DNA of 64,000 nucleotides from Rhodococcus qingshengii (lineage in GTDB: Bacteria > Actinomycetota > Actinomycetes > Mycobacteriales > Mycobacteriaceae), in NCBI RefSeq assembly GCF_021025955.1, contig NZ_JAJNCL010000001.1, positions 1 to 64,000 of the forward strand, in the 5' to 3' direction. A program made the position numbers and the translations under genes. The number at the start of each line of letters is the position of its first letter. Position 1 is the first letter of the stretch. Positions 16,487 to 25,317 of the stretch are shown one piece after another. The notes below the pieces were generated by a model. The model worked only from the letters and a program-made list of their open reading frames with translations. It did not search any database and was not told where the DNA came from.

Positions 16487-16750
16487 TCAGAAGACGTGGA
16501 TTCCGAACGTGCTGGCCAAGAAGTTCTTCATCAACAACAGTATTCCGGCGAAGATCGTGACGAGCACGACCACAAAACAGAGGTACGCGCCCATTTTACC
16601 CAGGGTGGACGGTCCTTCGGTGCCGTCGGCGTTCGGCAGGCTCAGCGACTTGAGGCCGAAGGCGAAGATCGCCGGCAGTCCGGCTCCGAAGAGCAGTCCG
16701 ACTGCCACTACCTGCCAGAGCGAATCGAGGGTATCGGTGAGTAGATGCAT
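16487..16750 (-). CDS. Small two-span membrane protein (Rv0544c-like)
   Basis: An 87-residue protein with two hydrophobic helices (about 12-30 and 55-77) flanking a polar loop (SLPNADGTEGPSTLGKMG). M. tuberculosis Rv0544c occupies the same position between pitA and the DUF3349 gene. It lies 15 bases downstream of pitA and is probably cotranscribed, so an accessory role for the phosphate transporter is conceivable but unsupported. Confidence 0.8.
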   Translation of the reverse strand: MHLLTDTLDSLWQVVAVGLLFGAGLPAIFAFGLKSLSLPNADGTEGPSTLGKMGAYLCFVVVLVTIFAGILLLMKNFLASTFGIHVF

Positions 16751-16765
16751 TCTCTTGCGCCCCTT

Positions 16766-17965
16766 TCAGGAGTTGCGAGTGGGTTCGGTGGACGGAGTGG
16801 GATCGGCGACCGGAATCTCTCGAGCCGTCACATCCGGATTCTCGTCCCATTCGGCGGTCACGTTGGCCGCGTCTACGGGTTCCCTACGCGAACGCAGGTA
16901 CATGAAGATGGCGAACGCGATGAGAGCGGCGAAGACGACGAGCACCCCGGCAAGTCCGCCGACCAGATGCGCGAGTGCCCAGCAGATAGCGCCGACGACG
17001 GCGGCCGACGGCAAGGTGATCAACCAGGCGGCGGCCATCCGGCCTGCGACGCCCCAGCGGACCTCGGCGCCCTTGCGGCCGATGCCGGTACCGAGGATCG
17101 ATCCGGTGGCGACGTGGGTGGTCGAGAGGGGGAGTCCGAGGTGGCTCGACGTGAGAATTATGGCGGCGGACGACGCTTCGGCCGCCAGACCCTGCGGCGC
17201 GGCGATCTCGACAAGGCCCTTGCCCAGCGTGCGGATGATGCGCCAACCGCCGAGGTAGGTGCCGAGAGCGATCGCGACGGCACAGGTGAACTTCACCCAG
17301 AACGGCATCTCGGTTTCGGCGGTGATGGTGCCGTGAGCGACCAGGGCCAAAAAGATGACGCCCATCGTCTTCTGGGCGTCATTGGTGCCGTGCGCAAGTG
17401 AGATCAGTGAGGCGGTGCCGATCTGTCCGAAACGGAAACCGCGCTCGCGCTCGTCTTCCTTCACGGATGCGGTGATGCGGTACACGAGCTTGGTGCCGAC
17501 GCCGGCGACCAGAGCCGCGACGACCGGCGCGAGAATTGCGGGGACGACGACCTTGGTCAGAACTCCACCCCACTCGACTCCGCCCATACCGATGGAGGCG
17601 ATCGCGGCGCCGATCAATCCGCCGAACAGTGCGTGCGAGGAGCTCGACGGCAATCCGAGAAGCCAGGTCGCCAGGTTCCAGATGATTCCGCCGACAAGAC
17701 CGGCGAACACGATCAGCAGCAGATCCTGCCCGCTGACCGCGCCGAGGTTGACGACACCTTTGGCCACCGTCGCGGCGACCTCGACGGACAGGAATGCACC
17801 GACCAGGTTCAGGATCGCGGAAAGTGTGACCGCAACTTTGGGCTTGAGTGCACCGGTCGCGATGGAGGTGGCCATTGCGTTACCGGTGTCGTGAAAACCA
17901 TTCGTGAAATCGAACGCGAGGGCGGTGACAACTACCACCAGGAGGATTAAAAGCTCTGCGGTCAC
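16766..17965 (-). CDS. pitA: Low-affinity inorganic phosphate transporter PitA
   Basis: PiT-family phosphate/cation symporter of about 399 residues. Both signature repeats are present: the N-terminal one ALAFDFTNGFHDTGNAMATSIATGAL and the C-terminal one SLAHGTNDAQKTMGVI, separated by a cytoplasmic loop with VKEDERERGFRFGQ. Around ten hydrophobic helices and an acidic C-terminal tail. GTG 17965 is selected because the preceding in-frame residues are non-hydrophobic and atypical. The ribosome-binding site is weak. Equivalent to Rv0545c. Confidence 0.93.
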   Translation of the reverse strand: MTAELLILLVVVVTALAFDFTNGFHDTGNAMATSIATGALKPKVAVTLSAILNLVGAFLSVEVAATVAKGVVNLGAVSGQDLLLIVFAGLVGGIIWNLATWLLGLPSSSSHALFGGLIGAAIASIGMGGVEWGGVLTKVVVPAILAPVVAALVAGVGTKLVYRITASVKEDERERGFRFGQIGTASLISLAHGTNDAQKTMGVIFLALVAHGTITAETEMPFWVKFTCAVAIALGTYLGGWRIIRTLGKGLVEIAAPQGLAAEASSAAIILTSSHLGLPLSTTHVATGSILGTGIGRKGAEVRWGVAGRMAAAWLITLPSAAVVGAICWALAHLVGGLAGVLVVFAALIAFAIFMYLRSRREPVDAANVTAEWDENPDVTAREIPVADPTPSTEPTRNS

Positions 17966-18192
17966 AACGTGAATTGTGCGTATCGAACGCGTAAAAGTAC
18001 AGCGAACGGGATGCGAACAGGGGCTCCGTGGAGTACGTCCCCGTGCGTGGGCTGCGGCGCTGCCGTTCGTGATGTGTTCAGCGCCACGAAATTGGAACCT
18101 TGTGTGGGACCTCACTTTTTGGTCTCACTCACCGGGAAGGCACCTTCGGACCGACTTAAACGCTGATTACCTACGGGCACCGAGCGCACCGG

Positions 18193-18213
18193 AACAGGGG
18201 TTTCACCCCTGTT
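18193..18213 (+). other. Hairpin in the leader of the substrate-binding protein gene
   Basis: Perfect 9-bp stem AACAGGGGT / ACCCCTGTT with a three-base loop, 36 bases before the GTG start of the binding-protein gene. No T-run follows directly, so an mRNA-stabilising or regulatory leader structure is more likely than a terminator. The rest of the 284-base pitA spacer shows nothing I can assign. Confidence 0.5.
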
Positions 18214-18249
18214 TCTCGGTGTCTGTCAGTGAGAAGGAGAGCTCCGACC

Positions 18250-19674
18250 GTGAAGCCCAACAAGTCCACGAAGCTGATCGTGGCACTCGCCGCGACCGCC
18301 GTTCTGGCGTCAGCCTGCGCATCGAATCGTGGTGACGATCCCTACGCCGTCGCTGTCGGCGGATCCGGCGTCAGCGCCGACCTCGCGTCGAGCACCTCCG
18401 ATGCGAAGTTCGGCACACTCGATTCGCCGTGTGGCGACGGCGATGCCACCGGGGCAACCGATCAGGGCGTCAGCGACACCGAGATCAAGATCGGATTCGG
18501 CGACGACCGCGGGTACGTGAAGTCACCGGGGCTGAACAAGGAAATGAGCGACGCGGTGAACGCGCTCATCTCGTGGTGCAACGATCAGGGCGGCATCAAC
18601 GGCCGCAGGGTCGTCGGAACCGACTACGACGCCGCGATGACGCAGGCCAACTCGGTCATGCAGGAAGCGTGCGCAAGCCAGTTCATGATGGTCGGCTACG
18701 GCTTCGCGATGGATCAGACCGCCGAGCAGACGCGTGTCGCGTGCAACCTGGTGTCCGTGCCAGGCTTCACCGTCTCGCCCGACGCAGCCAACGGACCGAT
18801 GACGTTCCAGGGTGTCCCGTTCCCGGTCGATTACGCGAACGGCTCGCAGTGGTTCCAGATGGCCGAGATGCACCCCGACCTGGTGAACGACTTCGACGTC
18901 GTCAACAGCACGATGCCCACGATCATCAGCTCCACCACGAAGATTCGCTCGATCGCCGAGGCTGCGGGTTTCAAGCTCAAGGATTGTGGCGTCACCCTCA
19001 ACTACGAGGGTGAATCGAGCTACGTGCCGTTTGCCGAGAAGTACAAGGAGTGCGGCGCGAAGGGTATCTGGACGTCACGATCGGCGAGCCCTTCGGAGCT
19101 GAACTTCGTGAAGGCTCTCGACCAGGTAGGGATCGACCCCATCTTCTTCGGTGAAGCCACCTGGTACGGCGCGACCGTCTCCGATTGGAACAAGGACACC
19201 GGCCTGCTCGACAACCTCAACGCGGGCATGACCTTCCAGATGCTCGAGAACGCGGACAAGGTGCCCGCAGTGAAGAAGTACGTGGATCTGGTGTCCGAGG
19301 AGGGTGGCAAGACCGCGCTCCTCGGCATGCAGGCGGCGTCGTCGTTCCTGCTGTGGGCGGCCGCCGCGGACGAGTGCGGCAGCGATCTGACGCGCCAGTG
19401 CATGGTCAACGAACTCTCGAACATTCACGAGTGGGACGGCGGCGGACTGCACGCCGCCACCGATCCCGGCAAGAACATGCCGGCCACTTGCGGACTCATG
19501 ACCTCGCTGAAGGGCAATACCTACTCGCAGGCATTCCCGTCCACCGCGGGCGAATTCAAGTGTGACCCCAAGTACCTCGTCGCGACCGACAAGAGCACCT
19601 GGGGAACCGAACTCGGCACCGACCGCGTGTCTACGAAGTACCAGAACGCGAACGTCATCAAGCCGCAGTCCTGA
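18250..19674 (+). CDS. ABC transporter substrate-binding lipoprotein (branched-chain amino acid/amide type)
   Basis: A 474-residue secreted lipoprotein. The signal peptide has a lipobox LASAC with C23 as the lipidated cysteine. The body matches the type I periplasmic binding fold of LivJ-like receptors: SDTEIKIGFGDDRGY, WCNDQGGINGRRV, and PSELNFVKALDQVGIDPIFFGE. The start GTG 18250 follows GAAGGAGA. The order binding protein, fused permease, two ATPases defines a complete HAAT-family importer. The ligand is unknown; branched-chain amino acids, short amides or urea-like compounds are possible. Confidence 0.9.
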   Translation: MKPNKSTKLIVALAATAVLASACASNRGDDPYAVAVGGSGVSADLASSTSDAKFGTLDSPCGDGDATGATDQGVSDTEIKIGFGDDRGYVKSPGLNKEMSDAVNALISWCNDQGGINGRRVVGTDYDAAMTQANSVMQEACASQFMMVGYGFAMDQTAEQTRVACNLVSVPGFTVSPDAANGPMTFQGVPFPVDYANGSQWFQMAEMHPDLVNDFDVVNSTMPTIISSTTKIRSIAEAAGFKLKDCGVTLNYEGESSYVPFAEKYKECGAKGIWTSRSASPSELNFVKALDQVGIDPIFFGEATWYGATVSDWNKDTGLLDNLNAGMTFQMLENADKVPAVKKYVDLVSEEGGKTALLGMQAASSFLLWAAAADECGSDLTRQCMVNELSNIHEWDGGGLHAATDPGKNMPATCGLMTSLKGNTYSQAFPSTAGEFKCDPKYLVATDKSTWGTELGTDRVSTKYQNANVIKPQS

Positions 19675-19682
19675 TTCTCCTG

Positions 19683-19715
19683 ACTCGGGCGGTGAGCGCC
19701 AACCGCCGCCCGAGT
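19683..19715 (+). other. Intercistronic hairpin after the binding-protein gene
   Basis: 10-bp perfect stem ACTCGGGCGG / CCGCCCGAGT (19683-19692 and 19706-19715) without a T-run, 8 bases after the binding-protein stop. Structures at this point in ABC operons usually protect the upstream mRNA or partly terminate, keeping the binding protein in excess. Confidence 0.6.
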
Positions 19716-19734
19716 CCCTAACGAGGGTTCAGCT

Positions 19735-21987
19735 ATGAACACTTTTGTCACTTTCACGATCTTGGGTTTGGTCCTGGGATCGGTGTACGCGATCGCCGCC
19801 TCCGGGCTGGTGCTTACGTACAACACGTCAGGCATCTTCAACTTCGCGCACGGTGCACAGGCAATGCTCGGTGCGTTCATCTACTGGCAGTTGCGCTACG
19901 GCTGGGAACTTCCCACCGTCGTCGCCTTGCTGATTTCACTCGTCCTGGTCGGGCCACTGATGGGCCTCGGCCTCTACGTCCTGATCATGAAGGGTCTGCG
20001 CGATACCGCCGAGGTCACCAAAATCGTTGTAACGGTGTCGATCCTGCTCGGAATGCTCTCGATCTCGCACTGGTTCTGGCACCCCGAGACCGCTCGGACG
20101 ATGCAGATGTTCTTCGGCGACCAGTCCAAGATCACGGTGTTCGGCGCCAATATCCGCTACCACGAGTTGATCTGCATCCTCGTTGCGATCGCTATCGCCG
20201 TGGGATTGCGGATCCTGTTCACGCGCACCCGCGCCGGTGTTGCGATGCGCGGCGTCGTCGACGATCCGGAACTGTTGCGCCTCAACGGGCACAATCCGGA
20301 GCGTCTCGCGGCACTCTCGTGGGCGATGGGTTCGACGCTCGCCGTCCTCGCCGGCATCCTGATCACCCCGATCAGCGGCGGCACACTCGAGGCGAACATG
20401 TTGACACTCTTGGTGATCGACGCGTTTGCCGCGGCCATGTTCGGCCGGTTGCGCAGCATCCCGCGCACGTTTGTGGGCGCCGTGGTCCTCGGGCTTGCCG
20501 GTACGTACGTATTGGCGTACTTCCCGACGAGTTGGAGTTGGACGTCGAATTTCCGTGTCTCCCTGCCGATGATCGCGCTGTTCGTGGTGCTGATCGTGCT
20601 CCCACAGGACCGGTTGCGTGGCGCGGTCACTCGGACTCGCGAGCGTTACCACGTGCCGAGCGTGCGCAAGGCCGTCGTCTGGGGCGTGGCACTGATCGTC
20701 ATCGTCTACCTGATCCGTCTGCTGATGGTGACCTCCGCCGTCACCACACTGACCATCGGAATGACGTTCGCGATCATCGCACTCTCGCTCACCCTCCTCA
20801 CCGGTTATGCGGGTGAATTGAACTTGGCGCCGCTATCTTTCGGCGCTATCGCCACCATCGTGGCCTTCCACTTCGGGATCTCTGGTTCCGGATTGGCCGC
20901 GCACCTCAACCTGTGGGGCATCGTCGTCGGAGTCCTGGTCACCGCAGTCATCGGCGGCCTCGTCGCCCTGCCGGCGCTGCGGCTGCGAGGACTGTATCTC
21001 GCGCTTGCGACCATGGCCTTCGGAGTGTTCCTCTCCAACATGGTCCTTCGTGACACCACCGAACACGAGATGTTCGGCATCCGGTACTCGCTGTTCAAGG
21101 ACGGCAACATCGCCCTCCCGCCGCTCAAGATCGGCCCGCTCGATCTGAGCAACGAGACGGTGTTCCTGATGACCGTGACCGCGCTGTTCTCGGTGCTCGG
21201 CGTCGGCGTCATCGCCTTGCGTAACAGCGGCTACGGGCGCCGACTCGCTGCGATGAAGGACAGCCCGGCCGGTTCGGCCATGCTCGGGCAGAGCCTGGTT
21301 CGGCTCAAGCTGAGCGTCTTCATGATCTCCTCGGGGATCGCTGGACTCGGCGGCATTCTGATGTCGAGCGCCATGGGCTCCGTTTCGGGCGAAAGCTTTG
21401 CCATCATGGTCAGCCTCTCGCTGCTCATGCTGACCGTCGTCGCGGGTATCGGATATGTCACCGGTGCCCTGTTCGGTGGGCTCATGGCCGGAATCGGTTT
21501 CGCCGTCATCATGGTCTCGTTCACCAATCTGGCTTCGGCGCAACCGGAGTTGGAGGGAATGTGGCTGCTCTTCGGCAACATCGCGGCGGTCAGTCCGGCA
21601 CTGATCGGCATCGGGGTCGGCGCGAACCCCAGCGGAACGGTCCACAGCGTGATCGAGGGCTACCGAAGGCTCACCGACGCCAGACCGGTTCTGATCGGCG
21701 GCGGCGCAGTTGTTCTGCTGACGTACGTCCTTGCCTTGACCGGCGTGCTCGGTAACTGGTGGTTCGCGTCCATCACGATTGCCGTGGTGTTCATGCTGCC
21801 GGTGATCGGTGAGATGGTCATGCCCAGTGCGGTTCTCACCCCGGAAGAACTGGCTGCCAAGTCGACAATCGTTCCCGAGGACGTCGGGATCGACGTCCCA
21901 TACAGCGACGAGGTGCGCGAGGAACTCGACCGTGAACTCGGCATCGACCTCGTCAAGTCCGAAAAGGAGTTGACCGCTCATGTCTGA
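19735..21987 (+). CDS. Fused LivH-LivM branched-chain amino acid-type permease
   Basis: A 750-residue protein joining two permeases usually encoded separately. The N-terminal ~300 residues are LivH-like (LGLVLGSVYAIAASGLVLTYNTSGIFNFAHGA start motif; ALSWAMGSTLAVLAGIL). Residues about 330-640 are LivM-like (LSLTLLTGYAGELNLAPLSFGAIA; RLRGLYLALATMAFG; LKLSVFMISSGIAGLGG, with the EAA-like region). The C-terminus (~660-750) has two more hydrophobic segments and an acidic tail. One polypeptide would therefore supply both halves of the membrane channel. Start ATG 19735 follows GAGGG. Confidence 0.9.
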   Translation: MNTFVTFTILGLVLGSVYAIAASGLVLTYNTSGIFNFAHGAQAMLGAFIYWQLRYGWELPTVVALLISLVLVGPLMGLGLYVLIMKGLRDTAEVTKIVVTVSILLGMLSISHWFWHPETARTMQMFFGDQSKITVFGANIRYHELICILVAIAIAVGLRILFTRTRAGVAMRGVVDDPELLRLNGHNPERLAALSWAMGSTLAVLAGILITPISGGTLEANMLTLLVIDAFAAAMFGRLRSIPRTFVGAVVLGLAGTYVLAYFPTSWSWTSNFRVSLPMIALFVVLIVLPQDRLRGAVTRTRERYHVPSVRKAVVWGVALIVIVYLIRLLMVTSAVTTLTIGMTFAIIALSLTLLTGYAGELNLAPLSFGAIATIVAFHFGISGSGLAAHLNLWGIVVGVLVTAVIGGLVALPALRLRGLYLALATMAFGVFLSNMVLRDTTEHEMFGIRYSLFKDGNIALPPLKIGPLDLSNETVFLMTVTALFSVLGVGVIALRNSGYGRRLAAMKDSPAGSAMLGQSLVRLKLSVFMISSGIAGLGGILMSSAMGSVSGESFAIMVSLSLLMLTVVAGIGYVTGALFGGLMAGIGFAVIMVSFTNLASAQPELEGMWLLFGNIAAVSPALIGIGVGANPSGTVHSVIEGYRRLTDARPVLIGGGAVVLLTYVLALTGVLGNWWFASITIAVVFMLPVIGEMVMPSAVLTPEELAAKSTIVPEDVGIDVPYSDEVREELDRELGIDLVKSEKELTAHV

Positions 21988-22723
21988 GACACCTCTGCTC
22001 GAAACACGCGGTGTGAGCGTTCGTTTCGGTGGACACGTCGCGGTCAAGGACGTTTCGCTCACCGTGCAACCCGGCACCGTGACAGGACTCATCGGACCGA
22101 ACGGCGCCGGTAAGACCACCCTGTTCAACACCATCACCGGGCTGCAGAAACCCACGTCCGGTCAGGTGTTCCTCGGTGGCGTCGACGTGACGAAGCTGCC
22201 GCCGCACAAGCGTGCGGGTCGGGGGCTGGCACGTACCTTCCAGCGGCTCGAGTTGTTCGTCTCACTGTCGGTGCGTGACAACCTGCGCGTCGCGGGAGAC
22301 ATCCACAAGGCGAACGGCCGCAACAAGATCGACGTGGACGGCGAGACCGATCGCCTGCTGGAGCTGACCGGGCTCACGGATGTCGCGGACAAGGACGTCG
22401 CGGACATCCCCACCGGACGCGCCCGCGTCGTCGAAGTTGCACGGGCGCTCATGACCGACCCGCGAGTGCTGCTGCTCGACGAACCGGCCTCGGGTCAGAC
22501 CGAGCAGGAAACCGAGGTCTTTGCCGAGATGCTCACCGAACTGGCAGCGGGGGGACTCGGAATCTGTCTGGTGGAGCACGACATTCCGCTGGTGATGAAA
22601 GTGTGCTCGACCATCCACGTGCTCGACTACGGCGCTGTCCTCGCCTCGGGTGATCCCGAGAAGATCCGGACGGATCCGGAAGTGATCGCGGCCTACATCG
22701 GGACCGAGGAGGAGGCGGTATGA
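21980..22723 (+). CDS. livG: Branched-chain amino acid-type ABC transporter ATP-binding protein LivG
   Basis: A 247-residue ABC ATPase: Walker A GPNGAGKTT, Q-loop region RTFQRLELF, a signature region reading IPTGRARVVEVARALM, and Walker B VLLLDEPASG. The ABC signature LSGGQ is replaced by IPTGR, which is unusual and could weaken ATP hydrolysis at one site. LivG-type length and LVEHDIPLVM support the assignment. The start overlaps the fused permease stop by eight bases. Confidence 0.9.
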   Translation: MSETPLLETRGVSVRFGGHVAVKDVSLTVQPGTVTGLIGPNGAGKTTLFNTITGLQKPTSGQVFLGGVDVTKLPPHKRAGRGLARTFQRLELFVSLSVRDNLRVAGDIHKANGRNKIDVDGETDRLLELTGLTDVADKDVADIPTGRARVVEVARALMTDPRVLLLDEPASGQTEQETEVFAEMLTELAAGGLGICLVEHDIPLVMKVCSTIHVLDYGAVLASGDPEKIRTDPEVIAAYIGTEEEAV

Positions 22724-23478
22724 CTTCAGCGAAAATTGGTGAGGCGAAAATCGACGAGGGCATACACAGCCCCGACCGCGCCGAACCGTTACTCGAACTG
22801 TCCGGTGTCCGTGCCGGTTACGGATCCATCGAGGTTCTGCACGGGGTAGACCTGGTTCTCGAACCGGGCGCCGTGGTGGCGCTACTCGGACCCAACGGCG
22901 GCGGCAAGACGTCGACGCTCAAGATCTGCTCGGGCGTCCTGCCGGTCACCCGCGGCGAGTTCCGGCTCGCGGGCCAGGTCGTCAACGGCGTCGAGCCTTC
23001 GGAGTTGGCTCGGCTGGGCGTCTGCTCCATCCCCGAGGGACGCGGGATCTTCGCCAACCTCACTGTGCGGGAAAACCTGTGGATCGCCACCGGAACGGGC
23101 GTCGGGTTGGCCGAACTCGAAGAGGTTGCGTACGGCAGGTTCCCGATCCTGGGGGAGCGGCGCGGACAGTTGGCCGGATCGATGTCCGGTGGCGAGCAGC
23201 AGATGCTGGCGCTGTCACGGGCACTCGGCACGCACCCGACGGTGCTCCTCCTCGACGAGCTGTCGATGGGCCTCGCACCTCGAATCGTCTCGCAGATGTA
23301 CGACGTCGTCGGCTCGCTTGCAGCCGAAGGCATTTCCATTCTCGTCGCCGAGCAGTTCGCGCGAGCGGTACTGCCCATCGCGACCTCGGCCGCACTGATG
23401 TTGCAGGGACGCATCGTCAAGACAGGCGATCCACACGACATCGAAAACGAACTTTCTACCAGTTATCTAGGAGGATGA
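22720..23478 (+). CDS. livF: Branched-chain amino acid-type ABC transporter ATP-binding protein LivF
   Basis: A 252-residue ABC ATPase. Walker A reads GPNGGGKTS rather than the common GPNGAGKTT; the signature is MSGGEQQMLALSRAL, and Walker B is VLLLDELSMGLAP. The SIPEGRGIFANLTVRENL segment is a reliable LivF marker. Unlike LivG it keeps a normal signature, so the pair is asymmetric. The start overlaps the livG stop in ATGA. Confidence 0.92.
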   Translation: MTSAKIGEAKIDEGIHSPDRAEPLLELSGVRAGYGSIEVLHGVDLVLEPGAVVALLGPNGGGKTSTLKICSGVLPVTRGEFRLAGQVVNGVEPSELARLGVCSIPEGRGIFANLTVRENLWIATGTGVGLAELEEVAYGRFPILGERRGQLAGSMSGGEQQMLALSRALGTHPTVLLLDELSMGLAPRIVSQMYDVVGSLAAEGISILVAEQFARAVLPIATSAALMLQGRIVKTGDPHDIENELSTSYLGG

Positions 23479-23480
23479 CG

Positions 23481-23840
23481 ATGACTACTCTCGCCGAAGA
23501 TCGCCGTGAGGAATTCAAGAAGAACATCGCAGAGTTGAAGCTGGACAAGAAGCAGGCAGGCGGCGACGCGGCGACGCGCATCGCGGGCCTGGTGCTCATG
23601 GTCGTCGGAGTGGTCGGCGCCTTCGTCGTCTACATCTCTTCGCTGACGCTTTCGGACCTGAGGGATCTGGTGTCGTACCAGATCCTCACCGTGGTTTTCC
23701 TCGCCCTGACAGTGGTCGGTGCTGCGCTCTTCCTGGCCGCATCGGTAGCAAAGGTGCTGCGGCTGTGGCTGGTTCGTCAACTGCTCGAGGGTCAGGCCCA
23801 GAGCGATCAGATCTCGCAGGCGCTGAGCGCGCGCAACTGA
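23481..23840 (+). CDS. Two-span membrane protein at the end of the Liv operon
   Basis: A 119-residue protein: charged N-terminal 30 residues (EDRREEFKKNIAELKLDKKQ), two hydrophobic helices (about 34-55 and 67-89), and a polar Gln-rich C-terminus. The start at 23481 is set by AGGAGG six bases upstream; another ATG at 23475 is too close. It begins two bases after the livF stop, so it belongs to the operon, yet it matches no standard Liv component I know. Function unrecognised. Confidence 0.75.
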   Translation: MTTLAEDRREEFKKNIAELKLDKKQAGGDAATRIAGLVLMVVGVVGAFVVYISSLTLSDLRDLVSYQILTVVFLALTVVGAALFLAASVAKVLRLWLVRQLLEGQAQSDQISQALSARN

Positions 23841-23859
23841 TCTCTGCGAAGAACCGACG

Positions 23860-23891
23860 GATGCCCGCCACGGAGGTTCGTGGCGGGCATC
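23860..23891 (+). terminator. Hairpin ending the Liv operon
   Basis: Perfect 13-bp stem (23860-23872 with 23879-23891) and a six-base loop, 20 bases past the last operon gene and before a convergent gene. No clear T-run, so possibly bidirectional. Confidence 0.7.
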
Positions 23892-23921
23892 GGTCTCTGC
23901 TCGGCTACAGCGGTGTCTCGA

Positions 23922-24311
23922 CTACACGGACGGCGGTCGGGAATCGCGTCGGATGGGATGGTCCTCCGGGATCTGCACCATCACGATCGGCGTCCCGTCC
24001 GGGTCGGCAATCCACATCTCGTGCAGTCCCCACGGTTCTTGCCTGGCCTCGCGGGCGATCTTGACCCCGGCGAGAACCAGTTCGGTCTGAGCGGCAGTGA
24101 GGTCACGGACCTGCAGCCAGATCGCGCCGCGAAAGCCACCCTCGCCGGTGCCGCCGTGCGCAGCGACTTCGATCAGCCCTTGGCCGGCGAAGAAGACTGT
24201 GCCGCCTGGATATTCACGAGCGATCGCCAGGCCGAGGGTGTCCCGGTAGAAGCTCAGCGTTCGTTCGTACTCGCTCGGGCGCAAAATCGTCCGACTGCTC
24301 AGAATCTCCAC
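23922..24311 (-). CDS. VOC-family (glyoxalase/bleomycin-resistance fold) protein
   Basis: A 129-residue single VOC domain: RPSEYERTLSFYRDTLGL (start of beta-alpha unit 1) and GLHEMWIADPDGTPIVMVQIP (end of unit 2). Such small proteins are dioxygenases, isomerases or binding proteins with a metal site; the ligand here is unknown. The GTG start has GGGAGG upstream. It lies 29 bases downstream of menB on the same strand and may be cotranscribed. Confidence 0.85.
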   Translation of the reverse strand: MEILSSRTILRPSEYERTLSFYRDTLGLAIAREYPGGTVFFAGQGLIEVAAHGGTGEGGFRGAIWLQVRDLTAAQTELVLAGVKIAREARQEPWGLHEMWIADPDGTPIVMVQIPEDHPIRRDSRPPSV

Positions 24312-24340
24312 GTCCGACCTCCCCTCTCATCACTACTGTC

Positions 24341-25243
24341 TCAGAAATACCAGGGATACGGTGACCAGTCGGGATCACGCTTTTCGAGGAACGAGTCGCG
24401 ACCCTCGACGGCCTCGTCGGTCATGTATGCCAAACGCGTTGCCTCACCGGCGAACAACTGTTGACCGACCAACCCGTCGTCCTGCAGGTTGAACGCGTAC
24501 TTGAGCATCCGCTGCGCCTGCGGCGACTTGCCGTTGATCTTGCCGGCCCAGTCGATCGCGACGTTTTCGAGTTCAGCGTGGTCGACAACCTTGTTGACGG
24601 CACCCATCTGGTGCATTTCCTCGGCGGTGTACGTCTCACCCAGGAAGAAGATCTCGCGGGCGAACTTCTGGCCCACCATCTTTGCCAGGTAGGCGCTGCC
24701 GTAGCCGCCGTCGAAGCTTCCGACGTCGGCGTCGGTCTGCTTGAACCGTGCGTGCTCGCGGCTGGCGAGGGTCAGGTCGCACACCACGTGCAGGCTGTGG
24801 CCGCCGCCCGCAGCCCAGCCGTTGACCAGGCAGATCACGACCTTCGGCATGAAGCGGATCAGGCGCTGGACCTCGAGGATGTGCAGGCGCCCTGCGCGTG
24901 CCTTGTCGACGGTGTCCGCCGTTTCTCCTTCGGCGTACTGGTAGCCGCTGCGACCACGGATGCGCTGGTCTCCGCCGGAGCAGAACGCCCAACCGCCGTC
25001 CTTCTCGCTCGGTCCGTTGCCGGTGAGGAGCACCGCGCCCACGTCGGAGGTCATCCGGGCGTGATCGAGCGCGCGGTACAACTCGTCGACGGTGTGCGGG
25101 CGGAACGCATTACGCACTTCCGGTCGGTCGAAGGCGACGCGAACGGTGCCTTGGCTGACATGCCGGTGGTAGGTGATGTCGGTGAGGTTCTCGAATCCGG
25201 GGACGGGGCGCCAGAGCTGCGGGTTGAAGGTCACCTGAGTCAC
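24341..25243 (-). CDS. menB: 1,4-dihydroxy-2-naphthoyl-CoA synthase MenB
   Basis: Crotonase-fold enzyme that cyclises OSB-CoA to DHNA-CoA. At 300 residues it is the usual length. Visible features: CSGGDQRIRG oxyanion region (88-97), NGWAAGGGHSLH (141-152), VGSFDGGYGSAYLAK with D178 (the acidic residue that replaces a bicarbonate site in this subclass), and a C-terminal RDPDWSPYPWYF tail seen in actinobacterial MenB. It is divergent from a thioesterase and menC, so the two DHNA-forming steps flank the same promoter region. Confidence 0.97.
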   Translation of the reverse strand: MTQVTFNPQLWRPVPGFENLTDITYHRHVSQGTVRVAFDRPEVRNAFRPHTVDELYRALDHARMTSDVGAVLLTGNGPSEKDGGWAFCSGGDQRIRGRSGYQYAEGETADTVDKARAGRLHILEVQRLIRFMPKVVICLVNGWAAGGGHSLHVVCDLTLASREHARFKQTDADVGSFDGGYGSAYLAKMVGQKFAREIFFLGETYTAEEMHQMGAVNKVVDHAELENVAIDWAGKINGKSPQAQRMLKYAFNLQDDGLVGQQLFAGEATRLAYMTDEAVEGRDSFLEKRDPDWSPYPWYF

Positions 25244-25317
25244 GATAGAGGCAAGCGTCGCGCGTCTAACGGATACCTGAGGTAGAACACGTTCCCGGGC
25301 GCGCTAACGTGCAGGTC

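Noticed and set aside
20833-22155. 440-codon minus-strand frame over the Liv permease and ATPase
   Set aside because: Asp/His/Arg-rich translation complementary to hydrophobic helices; no domain.
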